A stretch of DNA of 64,000 nucleotides from Aliagarivorans taiwanensis DSM 22990 (GTDB lineage: Bacteria > Pseudomonadota > Gammaproteobacteria > Enterobacterales > Celerinatantimonadaceae), in contig NZ_AUBZ01000027.1 of the NCBI RefSeq assembly GCF_000429505.1, positions 1 through 64,000 of the forward strand, given 5' to 3'. Positions 47,248 through 56,768 of the stretch are shown piece after piece. The translations under genes and the position numbers were made by a program. Numbering within the stretch: the first letter of the stretch is position 1; each line of letters opens with the position of its first letter. Under the pieces are notes generated by a model that was given only the letters and a program-made list of their open reading frames with translations, did no database searches and had not been told where the DNA came from.

Positions 47248-48591
47248 ATGCCCCTGTACTCGCAATTCTCCGACGCACTTATCGCCCACTCTGCCGGTGT
47301 CCATAGCCTATTGATCGGCTTCAGTGGTGGGCTAGATTCTACGGTCGCGCTGCATCTGGCCCAGCGCTACGCCGCACAGCATGACCTGGCGCTGCGCGCT
47401 ATCCATATCAATCACGGCTTGCAAGAGCAGGCCGGTGAGTGGCAGCTGCATTGTCAGCAGCAAGCCGAGCTGCTTGGTGCCCAGTTCCTGGCCGAACAGG
47501 TGAGCATTCAAAAAGCGCCCCGTCAGAGCCTTGAGGCGCTGGCGCGGGATGCCCGTTACCACAGCTTCGCCCAGCACCTGCAAAGCGATGAGCTGTTGGT
47601 TACCGCCCACCATGGTGATGACCAGCTAGAGACGCTGCTGCTCAATCTCAAACGCGGTAGCGGGGTTAATGGCCTGGCAGCGATGCCGGTGTCGCGCCCC
47701 TTTGCCGCCAATAAGCTGGTGCGTCCGCTGCTTGGCTTCAGCCGCAAACAGCTCGAGGGCTATGCCCAGCGACATAAGCTCAGTTGGGTGGAAGACCCCT
47801 CCAATCAAAGCGATGAGTTTGACCGAAACTTCCTGCGCCAGCAGGTGATCCCACTATTCTCTGACCGTTGGCCGCAGTTTTTAAGCAACAGCTGCCGCAG
47901 TATCGAGCTGTTACAGGAAGCCCAGAGCCTCAATCAAGATCTGGCCACCATCGACCTGCAACAGTGTATGCAGCAAGGTGCGCTGCTGTGCCATGAGGTG
48001 CTAAGCCTGTCTGCGCCGCGGCAAAGCAACCTTCTGCGATACTGGCTGAACCAGCAAGGCTGGAGCTACCCCAGTGCCGCGCAACTGGCTGAGCTGCGTG
48101 GTCAGCTTGAGGCGCGCGCCGATGCCAAGATGGCGGTGTCGATGGAACAGGGCGAGCTGCGTCGCTTTCGTGGGCGCTTGTATGCAGTGCCTACAGGCTT
48201 GTTGCAACAGCCGGCGGATCAGCTCACATGGGATATCGCGATACAGCCACAACTACGCTTTGCCCATGGCGGGCTATTGGATTGTTTTGAGGGCGGCAAC
48301 TTGTTACCGCCTGAGGGGCAAGTTGTGACAATCCGCTTTCGCCATCAAGTCGACAATTTACTGTTCGATGCGCTGGAGCGAGCGGGGCGCAGGAATCTGA
48401 AAAAGTTGCTACAGGAAGCGGATATTTCGCCTTGGCAGCGTGCCCGCACCCCCTTGGTGTTCTACGGGGATGAGCTAGTCGCCATTGCAGGTTGTTACAG
48501 CAGCCGCACTTGGCAATCGATGCCGGGTGCGGGAATTGGCTTTAGATGGACTGATGCTTGTCCTGATAGAGCGACTGGTCAGCCTGATTAA
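47248..48591 (+). CDS. tilS: tRNA(Ile)-lysidine synthetase
   Basis: TilS converts cytidine 34 of the AUA-decoding tRNA(Ile) to lysidine with ATP. The product has 447 residues. The PP-loop GFSGGLDSTVALHLA is near residue 25. HINHGLQ, AHHGDDQLETLLLNLKRGSG, and the WVEDPSNQSDEFDRNFLR region follow. The C-terminal TilS domains end with FRHQVDNLLFDALERAGRR. The ATG has no Shine-Dalgarno, and a hairpin stands seven bases before it. The last 50 bases overlap the convergent GGDEF gene. Confidence 0.95.
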   Translation: MPLYSQFSDALIAHSAGVHSLLIGFSGGLDSTVALHLAQRYAAQHDLALRAIHINHGLQEQAGEWQLHCQQQAELLGAQFLAEQVSIQKAPRQSLEALARDARYHSFAQHLQSDELLVTAHHGDDQLETLLLNLKRGSGVNGLAAMPVSRPFAANKLVRPLLGFSRKQLEGYAQRHKLSWVEDPSNQSDEFDRNFLRQQVIPLFSDRWPQFLSNSCRSIELLQEAQSLNQDLATIDLQQCMQQGALLCHEVLSLSAPRQSNLLRYWLNQQGWSYPSAAQLAELRGQLEARADAKMAVSMEQGELRRFRGRLYAVPTGLLQQPADQLTWDIAIQPQLRFAHGGLLDCFEGGNLLPPEGQVVTIRFRHQVDNLLFDALERAGRRNLKKLLQEADISPWQRARTPLVFYGDELVAIAGCYSSRTWQSMPGAGIGFRWTDACPDRATGQPD

Positions 48592-49429
48592 TCAGTTCAT
48601 CGATGCTATTCCCTTCACTCCAGCGACAGGCGCCGACCGCGGCTGACACCTTGTAGCGGCTAAGTACCGGGTTCTCCAACAGCGCTTGGTCGAGGCGTAG
48701 CTTAATCAGTTCGGCGCTGTCCGAGGAGCATGGCGTGAGCAGCATTGCGAACTCATCGCCACCAATACGGAAGGCTTGGTCGCCGCCACGGGTGATGCTC
48801 TTCAAGGTATTGGCAAAGTGAATCAACACCTGATCGCCCACCGGGTGGCCTTGCTCGTCGTTGATCTGCTTAAAGCGATTGAGGTCGATAAGCATCAAGG
48901 TCAGTCCTTGATCACTTTCTCGGCTTTGCCGCTGTTGCTGTTCGACGGCAGTGTTCAAGGCCTCGTCGAAGTGAGCGCGGTTGCCGATACCGGTGAGGTA
49001 GTCGCTGCGCACTCGCTGCTGCAGGCGATAGAGTTGCAGGCCATTCTTGATGGTGCTTTGGGCTAGTTGCGAGAGCTGCTTGAGCATATCGATTTCGTTG
49101 TGGGCGAAGGGGGTATCACGGGTATAGGTGATCCGCGCCAAGGCTTGGCGACCTTCGTTTAAAGCGATGCTACGATAGTAGCGTTGGCCGCTGAAGATTT
49201 GCTGCTCAAGATAGACCTCTCCTGCCGACAAACGCAGCGAAGAGAAGGTGACATGCTTGTACACCTGAGCGGCAAAAGTTTGCAGTAGCCCTTCCAGTGT
49301 TAAGTCCTGCAGCAGGCTCTCCACAAAGGCCAGTTTCTGGCTTGCGCTCAGCTCATTGTTCTCAGTAAAGTTACCGATCTTCCGAGAAGTTGCCGTGAAA
49401 TCACGGTCAAATTGCAAAACATCACTCAT
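48542..49429 (-). CDS. Diguanylate cyclase with N-terminal GAF-like region
   Basis: The product has 295 residues. The first 135 lack membrane segments and resemble a degenerate GAF domain (FAHNEIDMLKQLSQLAQSTI is a typical GAF C-terminal helix). The GGDEF domain has LTGIGNRAHF, DLNRFKQINDEQGH and the intact catalytic motif FRIGGDEFAM. The RGGD tetrad five residues before GGDEF is an RxxD inhibitory site, so product feedback is expected. It should be a soluble enzyme making c-di-GMP. Its 3' end overlaps the 3' end of tilS by 50 bases. Confidence 0.93.
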   Translation of the reverse strand: MSDVLQFDRDFTATSRKIGNFTENNELSASQKLAFVESLLQDLTLEGLLQTFAAQVYKHVTFSSLRLSAGEVYLEQQIFSGQRYYRSIALNEGRQALARITYTRDTPFAHNEIDMLKQLSQLAQSTIKNGLQLYRLQQRVRSDYLTGIGNRAHFDEALNTAVEQQQRQSRESDQGLTLMLIDLNRFKQINDEQGHPVGDQVLIHFANTLKSITRGGDQAFRIGGDEFAMLLTPCSSDSAELIKLRLDQALLENPVLSRYKVSAAVGACRWSEGNSIDELINQADQSLYQDKHQSI

Positions 49430-49574
49430 AGCTTGTTGCTCTTTCCATAACCCAAAACACCAACGTCATGTTTCTGACTTGACCCTGGCAAGGGTTACTA
49501 AAGCAAGGTCTGTACCATTTTTGAACAGTGGGTAAACATTACATCAAACAGCAGCTGCCAGCTTGTCGCTCTGG

Positions 49575-50711
49575 TTAGCTGCCGAGGAAGGCTTGCAGCT
49601 CCGCTTGTTGCTTGCGGGCGTCGCGATAGCCCAACTCTATCAAGCGGTTGGTATAGCCATTCTCGAACATGATAAAGCTGGTCAGCGCCGAGGGCTTATC
49701 TTGTTTCACCCCTAAGGCTTTTAGGAGTAAGCGACCACTTCGCGGTAGTTCACAGTAATACTCATGGGACAGCGCCTCAAAATCGATGTTGGCGCGAATG
49801 CTCATATTATCGATGGGGCGCAGCTGCAAGGAGGTTTGTTGCTTGGGGTTTAGCAGCGACAGGTTGCGGTTGATCCGCTGCAAACGCTCCAGATCGGAGT
49901 CGATGGTGTCGGAGAAGATTGAGTCGAGTAGGTGGCCGGCAATCTTGGCACCGTTGGGGGCTTGCGGCAGGTGATGAGTATCAAGTTCGCCGGGCTGAGA
50001 TAAATGAATGGTCAAGATTTTGTCAGCGCCTAAGTGAATCGCTGGGCTAAGTGGACTGAGCTGGTGGATGGATCCATCGCCAAAAAAATGTTGCCCAACC
50101 CGGATCGCAGGAAAGATCATCGGGATAGCTGCCGAGGCTAGCAGGTGACTGGTATGGATCTGGGTGCGTGAGCCATAGCGGCGGTGGCGTTGCCAGTCCT
50201 GTTGGCGGGCGGGGGCTTGATAGAACGACAGTGAGCGGCCATCGGCATAGCTGGACGCGGTAATCGCCAACGCCTGCAGGTAGCCCTTGGCGATATTGGC
50301 ATCGATACGTTGATAGTTGAGGTAGCGGTTAAGTAGGTCACCCAAAGGCTGATTATCCAGCAGCGAAAAGCTCAGATCGCCCGCGTAGTCGGCGCGCAAG
50401 CTTTTAAACATCACCGCGCTGAGCCGGCCCACCACCGAGCGCATATCGGTACGAAACACATGGTGACAATGAAAATTACGCCAGATGTATTCAAGCTTTT
50501 TTACCCCCAAGCGAAAGCAGGAGGCATAGACCGCTAAGGCAGTTGCGTTGATCGCCCCAGCGGAGGTGCCACAAAGCACCGCAAAGGGAGTGGCATGGTT
50601 ACGCGGGTAGAGTTCGGCAATGGCTTTCAGTACACCGACTTGATAGGCTGCGCGGGCGCCGCCACCGGTGAGAACCAGCGCGACGCGGGCCTGTTTATTT
50701 TTCTTTGGCAT
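49575..50711 (-). CDS. Patatin-like phospholipase
   Basis: The product has 378 residues from ATG 50711 (MPKKNKQARVALVLTGGG). A TTG seven codons upstream is in frame, and neither has a clear ribosome site. The patatin fold signature is present: the oxyanion loop GGGARAAYQVGVL, the serine nucleophile in CGTSAGAINA and the catalytic Asp in FFGDGSIHQ (DGS where DGG or DGA is usual). There is no signal peptide or transmembrane helix, so it is likely cytoplasmic or exported by another route. Substrate and role are unknown. It lies between two c-di-GMP genes on the same strand, not tightly linked to either. Confidence 0.88.
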   Translation of the reverse strand: MPKKNKQARVALVLTGGGARAAYQVGVLKAIAELYPRNHATPFAVLCGTSAGAINATALAVYASCFRLGVKKLEYIWRNFHCHHVFRTDMRSVVGRLSAVMFKSLRADYAGDLSFSLLDNQPLGDLLNRYLNYQRIDANIAKGYLQALAITASSYADGRSLSFYQAPARQQDWQRHRRYGSRTQIHTSHLLASAAIPMIFPAIRVGQHFFGDGSIHQLSPLSPAIHLGADKILTIHLSQPGELDTHHLPQAPNGAKIAGHLLDSIFSDTIDSDLERLQRINRNLSLLNPKQQTSLQLRPIDNMSIRANIDFEALSHEYYCELPRSGRLLLKALGVKQDKPSALTSFIMFENGYTNRLIELGYRDARKQQAELQAFLGS

Positions 50712-50771
50712 GGCGTAAGTATAAGACAACAATAGAGATTTGCTGTCTTAGCCAAAGCGCGATTGCGCTGG

Positions 50772-53765
50772 TTAATCAGCCAGGTAGCGTTTAGCAAACT
50801 CTTGCTCGCTGCTTGGCGCTGCGTAGTAAAAGCCTTGGATAAGGTCGCAGCCCACTTGTTTGAGTAGCTCGACCTCTGGGAGTTGTTCGACCCCCTCAGC
50901 GACTACTTGGTATCCCAGCGCATGACACATTTGCGTTATCGGTTGAATGACCTTGAGTGCTTGCTCGCCTTGAGTGAGCTGCTGGACAAAGCTGCGGTCA
51001 ATCTTGACCGTGGTGAGCGGTAGCTCGGTGATCAGCCCTAGTGAGGAATAGCCGGTCCCAAAATCATCCAAGGCGATCTTACAGCCCAACTTGGCCAGTT
51101 TTCTTAGCTGCTCCACCGTTTGCGCGAGATCGGTAATGGCTGCTGTTTCGGTCACCTCAAAGCCTAACTGCTCGGGCGCGATCCCTGTGCTGGAGATCTT
51201 ATCCAGGGCGGAGGCGACAAACTTGTCGTCTACCAGCTGCACCGCACTAACGTTTAGCGACAAGCAGAACGATGGCGGAAGCTGGGCCTGCCAGCGTGCC
51301 AGCCAGGCGATGCCTTGATCGAGGATCCAATTGCCCAGCGGATTGATAAGGCCGGTTTGCTCGGCCAGTGGAATAAATCGCCCCGGGCTCACATCCCCCA
51401 GTTCTGGGTGCTGCCAGCGTGCCAGCATCTCGGCACCTTCCAGGCGTTGTCCGGATGGGTCTAACTGCGCCTGCAGGGCGAAGCTTAGTTGCTGCTGTTC
51501 AATGGCCCGGCGCAGACTTTGCTCTAGGTCGACCTCGGACTTGGTATCGATATGCATACCGGGGTGATAGAGCTTGGGCGCTGCGCTGTGTTGGGATTTC
51601 GCCTGATACATGGCGATATCGGCATTATGTAACAGTGCTTGATAGTTGTCAGCCTGACCGGGGTAGAAGCTCAGGCCGATGCTGGCGGTAACGGTAAACA
51701 CATTACCGTGGATGGTGAAGCTCTTGCTCAAGCGGCTATGGATGCGCTTGGCCAGCTCCATGGCTTGTTGGTTATCGGCCATCGCAGTGACAATGACAAA
51801 CTCATCGCCGCCGAGGCGCGCAACGATATCCTCGCTGCGCAGGGTTTTTTGGATTGAACTGGCAACATGCCGCAGCAGCTCATCGCCGGTGGGGTGGCCA
51901 AAGCTGTCATTGACCAACTTAAAGCGGTTTAAGTCCAATAGCATCAAGCAGTAGGGCTGCTCTGGGTTCTCTGTAAACAGTGCCTGAACCTTTTGGTTTA
52001 AGGCGTTGCGGTTGAGTAAGCCGGTCAAGCTGTCGTGGTAGGCCAAGTAGTTGATCTTCTCGCGCGAGCGACGGCTCTCGGTGATGTCGGTGAGTGCGCC
52101 GACAAAGCGCGAGATACTGCCATCACTCTCAACGATGGTTTCGCCACAAGCATGGACCCAGCGGTAGTTGCCATTGCGTGCTTGCATCCGGTAGGTGCAG
52201 TCAAAGGCTTGCTGTTTCTCAAAGTGTTGTTTGATGTGCTGTTTCACTGCAGGTTTGTCTTGTGGGTGAACCCGTTCGAGGAAGCGCATATTGCCATAGG
52301 CTTGCTGGTCCTCGGCACTGGTAAAGCCGAGCATGTCCAGCGAGCGGCTGTTCCACTCTACTTGATTGGCCTTGAGATCCCACGACCAGATCCCATCGTT
52401 GGAGGTATTGGCCACCACCTCCAGGTGCTCGGCAAAGGCCTTGGCGGTTTGCTCGCGCTGGCGCAGGTGGTCGGCCAGCGCTTCCCGGTGCATAAAGAAG
52501 GACATTAGCACCAGGTAGTAGGCAAACATCTTGTAGCGTTCTTGATTGCACTCCGGGTGCAGTTGTTTCACTAAAGACAGCACCCCCCAAGGATGGCCGT
52601 CGCCCTCAATAGGAAGGATGGTCAGCATGGTAGGGGCGTCGGTATCGGTATCTTCCGCCGGTAGTCGTGGAAAGTGCTGTACGCGGCAGTGCTGTGGCAT
52701 AGCAGCGCCGGTGCGCTTGGTGTGTAGGTCGAAGAATACCTCTTCCAAGTGCAGTTGTTGGCTGTCTTTTGTGTCGTTGTAGGCCATGCAGCCCCAGTCG
52801 AAAAATGGCCCCCAGATATTCGAGATGGTTTTGATCCATTCATAACCAAGGCCTGCGCAGGCCATCGCCAGTTCATCGTTATCTAACATATCGGCGGCGG
52901 GTAGCATTTCATCGCTACAGAGTGGCGCACAGGGTTTGATACTACCGCAGCTACTACGTATCACTAGCTGTTGGTCGACGATCACATGCTTGGCTCGGTA
53001 CTCGGCGCCATTGAGGCGTTGCAGCAAGCGGTCGATGGCGCGATTGGCCAGCTCTGGGATCTGCTGATCGACGGTGGTGAGCTGATGATCAGGGGTGTTG
53101 GAAAGTCGCGAATTGTCCACTCCTACAATGGCAATATCTTGCGGAATGCTGATGCCGCGCTTTTTCACCGACAGTGAGAAACCAATTGCCATTTGGTCGG
53201 CTGCGAAGATAAGGGCTGTGCAGTCTGGGCGGCGAGCGCAGAACTCGTTGGCAGCCTGTGCGCCGCCGAGGGTAGAGGGGTCATTCACCCGGAACAGCCA
53301 GTCTTCATCGAAGCTTAGCTGGTGGGAGCGATAGCAGGCTTGTAGGGCGTCAAAGCGGCTGCGAAAATCAACAATCGACATGTCTGCCACATAGCCGATT
53401 TTTCGATGGCCAAGCGAATAGAGGTGCTCGAACACTCGCTCAACCCCTTGCCGTTGGTTACTTTCGATCACCTCAACGGGCTTAGGGAAGTAGTCATCCA
53501 CCGTCGATACCACCGGGATCCCGTTATCGAGCAGGGATTGGATCAAAGCAGGGGAGACTGCGTTTAAGATCACCAAGGCCGCATCAATCAGCTCGAACGA
53601 GATCTCCTGTTGATAATCGTTAAAGCTGTTGGTCATGATGAAGATGATATCGAAGTTGTCCTGAGCGGCGCGCGCTTGCAGCTGTGCACACATCTCACCC
53701 AGATAAAAGCCACTCACAAAGGGGGTAAATACAGCGATAGTGTTGCGGCGATGATTTAGCCCCAT
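50772..53765 (-). CDS. LacI-type sensor/PAS/GGDEF/EAL c-di-GMP enzyme
   Basis: The product has 997 residues with no signal peptide, transmembrane helix or helix-turn-helix. Residues about 8-275 are a periplasmic-binding-like domain of the LacI/PurR regulator type (IAVFTPFVSGFYLGEM at the start, later DIAIVGVDNSRLSNTP). A region of about 160 residues, possibly GAF-like, follows. Then come a PAS domain with PAC segment (WSWDLKANQVEWN to VGALTDITESRR), a GGDEF domain with intact ARLGGDEFVI and an RSED inhibitory site, and an EAL domain. The EAL motif is EML in GAEMLARWQ, and DDFGTGYSSL, KIDRSFV, AEGVE and IQGFYY are present, so both activities could be functional. A cytoplasmic small ligand presumably sets the balance. 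Confidence 0.92.
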   Translation of the reverse strand: MGLNHRRNTIAVFTPFVSGFYLGEMCAQLQARAAQDNFDIIFIMTNSFNDYQQEISFELIDAALVILNAVSPALIQSLLDNGIPVVSTVDDYFPKPVEVIESNQRQGVERVFEHLYSLGHRKIGYVADMSIVDFRSRFDALQACYRSHQLSFDEDWLFRVNDPSTLGGAQAANEFCARRPDCTALIFAADQMAIGFSLSVKKRGISIPQDIAIVGVDNSRLSNTPDHQLTTVDQQIPELANRAIDRLLQRLNGAEYRAKHVIVDQQLVIRSSCGSIKPCAPLCSDEMLPAADMLDNDELAMACAGLGYEWIKTISNIWGPFFDWGCMAYNDTKDSQQLHLEEVFFDLHTKRTGAAMPQHCRVQHFPRLPAEDTDTDAPTMLTILPIEGDGHPWGVLSLVKQLHPECNQERYKMFAYYLVLMSFFMHREALADHLRQREQTAKAFAEHLEVVANTSNDGIWSWDLKANQVEWNSRSLDMLGFTSAEDQQAYGNMRFLERVHPQDKPAVKQHIKQHFEKQQAFDCTYRMQARNGNYRWVHACGETIVESDGSISRFVGALTDITESRRSREKINYLAYHDSLTGLLNRNALNQKVQALFTENPEQPYCLMLLDLNRFKLVNDSFGHPTGDELLRHVASSIQKTLRSEDIVARLGGDEFVIVTAMADNQQAMELAKRIHSRLSKSFTIHGNVFTVTASIGLSFYPGQADNYQALLHNADIAMYQAKSQHSAAPKLYHPGMHIDTKSEVDLEQSLRRAIEQQQLSFALQAQLDPSGQRLEGAEMLARWQHPELGDVSPGRFIPLAEQTGLINPLGNWILDQGIAWLARWQAQLPPSFCLSLNVSAVQLVDDKFVASALDKISSTGIAPEQLGFEVTETAAITDLAQTVEQLRKLAKLGCKIALDDFGTGYSSLGLITELPLTTVKIDRSFVQQLTQGEQALKVIQPITQMCHALGYQVVAEGVEQLPEVELLKQVGCDLIQGFYYAAPSSEQEFAKRYLAD

Positions 53766-54061
53766 GCAATATCCTTATAATATTTTTACTATCAAAATAA
53801 CTTAGCGTAAGCGGTTACTTTTCAGCATCGTTTTTTGCTGGAATTGAGAGCTAGCTTTTACTGAAAGGGCATTTAACGCAGGGAGTGTGCTGTGGGGCAC
53901 TTAGGATATTTCCAGTGTGATAGTAGTGGCGTTGAGACGAGTAAAAAGCGTTTAGGAGGAGGGGCTTACAGGAAAAAGAGCTTCTAGAAAAGAGAGCTGA
54001 TAGGAGAAAGCCCGATAGGAAGAAAGCGTGGGCTGCGGCGAAACCACAACCCACCAAGGAT

Positions 54062-55765
54062 TTACGCTAGCGCACTCCAAATATCGTCGATAGCGTATTC
54101 GGTCTTCTCTCCGGTGCGGCGGTTTTTGTGCTCAACCACACCTTTATCGAGGCCGCGTTCACCGATTACGATGACATTCGGGATACCCACCAACTCCATA
54201 TCGGCGAACATCACACCCGGGCGCTCTTTACGGTCATCGAACAGCACTTCGATGCCTTTCGCCTTGGCTTCGGCATACAGCTTCTCAGCCACTTCTTGCA
54301 CGCGATGTGATTTGTGCATGTTCATCGGCACGATCGCCACTTTGAACGGGGCGATCGCTTCCGGCCAGATGATGCCGTACTTGTCGTTGTTCTGCTCAAT
54401 GGCAGCGGCCACGATGCGCGAAACACCGATACCGTAACAACCCATGGTCATTACCTGGTTCTTGCCTTGCTCGTTCAATACCGCGGCGTTCATCGAGGTA
54501 GAGTAGTTATCTCCCAGCTGGAAGATATGGCCCACTTCGATACCACGCTTGATAGACAGGGTGCCATTTCCACATGGGCTTGGGTCGCCTTCAACCACGT
54601 TACGCAGGTCGGCCACTTCGCCCAGCTCTACGTCACGGCCCCAGTTGATGCCGAAGTAGTGCTTGTCATCTACGTTCGCACCAGCACCGAAATCGGCACA
54701 GTGGGTCGCTGCGCGGTCAACCACAAATGGGATTGGCAGCTTAACCGGGCCCAGTGAGCCCGGGCCTGCACCAATAGCGGCGCGAATTTCTTCTTCGCTG
54801 GCAAACTCAAGCGGTGCGGCAACATCGGCCAGTTTCTCGGCCTTGATGTCGTTTAGTTCGTGGTCGCCACGGATGATCAGCGCGATAAGCTGATGTTCAG
54901 ACTCTTCGCTGGCTTTCACAATCAAAGTCTTGATGGTGCGCTCTACCGGCACATCGAACTGTTCAACCAGCTGGGCGATTGTCTTCGCATCTGGCGTATC
55001 AACCAGGCGTAGCTCTTCGCTGGCGGCGGGGCGTTCGCCTTGCGGTGCCAATGCTTCGGCTTTCTCGATGTTGGCGGCGTAGTCGCTTTGGTCGGAGAAC
55101 ACAATGGCGTCTTCGCCGGACTCAGCCAGTACGTGGAACTCGTGGGATACGCTACCACCGATGCTGCCGGTGTCAGCCAGTACCGGACGGTACTCCAGTC
55201 CTAGACGCTCGAATACGCGGCAGTAGGCGGCGTACATCTCGTCGTAGGTTTCCTGCAGGCTGGCTTGGTCGAGGTGGAAAGAGTAAGCATCTTTCATCAA
55301 GAACTCGCGTGAGCGCATCACACCAAAGCGCGGGCGAACTTCGTCGCGGAACTTGGTTTGGATTTGATACAGGTTCAGCGGCAGCTGTTTGTAGCTGTTG
55401 ATCTCTTTGCGTGCCAGCTCGGTGATCACTTCTTCGTGGGTTGGGCCCAGTACGAAGTCGCGGCTATGGCGGTCTTTTAGGCGCAGCAGCTCAGGACCAA
55501 ACTTGTCCCAACGGCCGGTTTCTTGCCACAAGTCAGCGGGCTGAACCACCGGCATAGATACCTCGATGGCATCAGCCGCGTTCATCTCTTCGCGAACGAT
55601 TTGGGCAACCTTAGACAGCACACGCAAACCGTTTGGCAGCCAGGTGTACAAACCTGAGGCCAGCTTGCGGATCATTCCTGCGCGCAGCATCAGCTGATGG
55701 GAGATAATCTCAGCGTCGCTAGGCGTTTCTTTTAGCGTAGACAGAAGATATTTGCTGGAACGCAT
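54062..55765 (-). CDS. proS: Prolyl-tRNA synthetase
   Basis: ProRS charges tRNA(Pro). The 567-residue product (E. coli 572) is the bacterial type with an editing insertion between class II motifs 2 and 3. The opening [20 protein letters not shown] and motif 2 around [20 protein letters not shown] come first. The INS editing domain (about 225-390, including [13 protein letters not shown]) follows. Motif 3 is [14 protein letters not shown], and an anticodon-binding domain closes the protein. In E. coli it neighbours trmO-rcsF; here three genes lie between them. Confidence 0.98.
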   Translation of the reverse strand: MRSSKYLLSTLKETPSDAEIISHQLMLRAGMIRKLASGLYTWLPNGLRVLSKVAQIVREEMNAADAIEVSMPVVQPADLWQETGRWDKFGPELLRLKDRHSRDFVLGPTHEEVITELARKEINSYKQLPLNLYQIQTKFRDEVRPRFGVMRSREFLMKDAYSFHLDQASLQETYDEMYAAYCRVFERLGLEYRPVLADTGSIGGSVSHEFHVLAESGEDAIVFSDQSDYAANIEKAEALAPQGERPAASEELRLVDTPDAKTIAQLVEQFDVPVERTIKTLIVKASEESEHQLIALIIRGDHELNDIKAEKLADVAAPLEFASEEEIRAAIGAGPGSLGPVKLPIPFVVDRAATHCADFGAGANVDDKHYFGINWGRDVELGEVADLRNVVEGDPSPCGNGTLSIKRGIEVGHIFQLGDNYSTSMNAAVLNEQGKNQVMTMGCYGIGVSRIVAAAIEQNNDKYGIIWPEAIAPFKVAIVPMNMHKSHRVQEVAEKLYAEAKAKGIEVLFDDRKERPGVMFADMELVGIPNVIVIGERGLDKGVVEHKNRRTGEKTEYAIDDIWSALA

Positions 55766-55925
55766 ATCAGTCCTTCATTGGTGATTCATTAAAACTGGGC
55801 GATTGTAACAGGCTGGTGGCTGGCTGTCAGTGTTTCGCCGGGAAATGCAGGCCATCCCAGTGCCATGAGCGAGGGCATCTTGCTAAACTACTCCCTTGTT
55901 AGTGTTTCACCTACCGAGAGCGACC

Positions 55926-56573
55926 TTGCAAAGTCCCAATCCTGATAAGCCCTGGCTGGCCTACTCCCCTGAGCAACTTATCGAGCAACACAAGCAACGC
56001 CTGAATGCGATGCCTTGGCTGTATTACAGCCTCAAACCCAAGCAGCTGGCTTGGGCCGAGCCTTGGCAGCAAGCTGTGCAAGCTAAGCTGCAAGCGCTGG
56101 AGACGGTGACGCTGGGGACCAACTCCTTTATTGCTGAGACGGTGCGGATCTTCGCTGAGCCGGGTCGGGCTATCGAGTGTGGTGAGCGCCTCACGGTAGC
56201 GGAAGGCTGCTTTGTGCATGGCCCGCTGACCATTGGCGACGATGTGGGGATTAACCATGGCTGCTCGATAGATGGGGGACGGGCGGGGGTGAGTATCGGC
56301 TCGCAAACTCGGATTGGCCCGGGCTGTCGTATCTACGCCTTCGACCACGGTATGGCCCCGGATATGCCAGTGTTTCAGCAAGCGGTGCGCAGCCAAGGCA
56401 TTGTGATCGGCAAGGACGTATGGCTGGGGAGCAATGTGTGCGTAACCGATGGGGTCACCATTGGCGATCATGCGGTGGTGGGCATGGGCGCGGTAGTGAC
56501 CCGAGATGTGCCGGCGTACGCCATTGTTGCGGGCAACCCCGCTGCGGTTATCGGTGATCGTCGCGACAAATAG
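55926..56573 (+). CDS. Hexapeptide-repeat acetyltransferase (maa/lacA type)
   Basis: The product has 215 residues from TTG 55926, with GAGAG five bases before it. A TTG ten codons upstream is also in frame. The C-terminal half is a left-handed beta-helix with many hexapeptide turns ([12 protein letters not shown]-like, then [22 protein letters not shown]). The catalytic histidine is in [10 protein letters not shown], where maltose and galactoside acetyltransferases have H in a similar loop. The end NPAAVIG is typical of the family. The acetyl acceptor is unknown. It is divergent from proS and stands alone. Confidence 0.85.
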   Translation: MQSPNPDKPWLAYSPEQLIEQHKQRLNAMPWLYYSLKPKQLAWAEPWQQAVQAKLQALETVTLGTNSFIAETVRIFAEPGRAIECGERLTVAEGCFVHGPLTIGDDVGINHGCSIDGGRAGVSIGSQTRIGPGCRIYAFDHGMAPDMPVFQQAVRSQGIVIGKDVWLGSNVCVTDGVTIGDHAVVGMGAVVTRDVPAYAIVAGNPAAVIGDRRDK

Positions 56574-56768
56574 TGCTGCTATGTTGAATTGCCATTTCTG
56601 ACGAATGGCGTGCGTTAATGTTGAGTGATTGGTTTGATTTGCTTTTTACTTCGAGGGTAAAGCAATAATTCCAGCTCACTAAGCTGTTATTTGCTGGGTT
56701 GATCAAAATATCCTTCTGTATATGGTGTATTATCTTGCGGTTAACACAACGTAGTAGAAGGAAATATC

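Noticed and set aside
53851-54057. A 68-residue minus-strand reading frame between the 997-residue gene and proS
   Set aside because: The translation (serine/phenylalanine-rich, from the purine-rich tract) is a product of base composition; no start signal or homology is evident.
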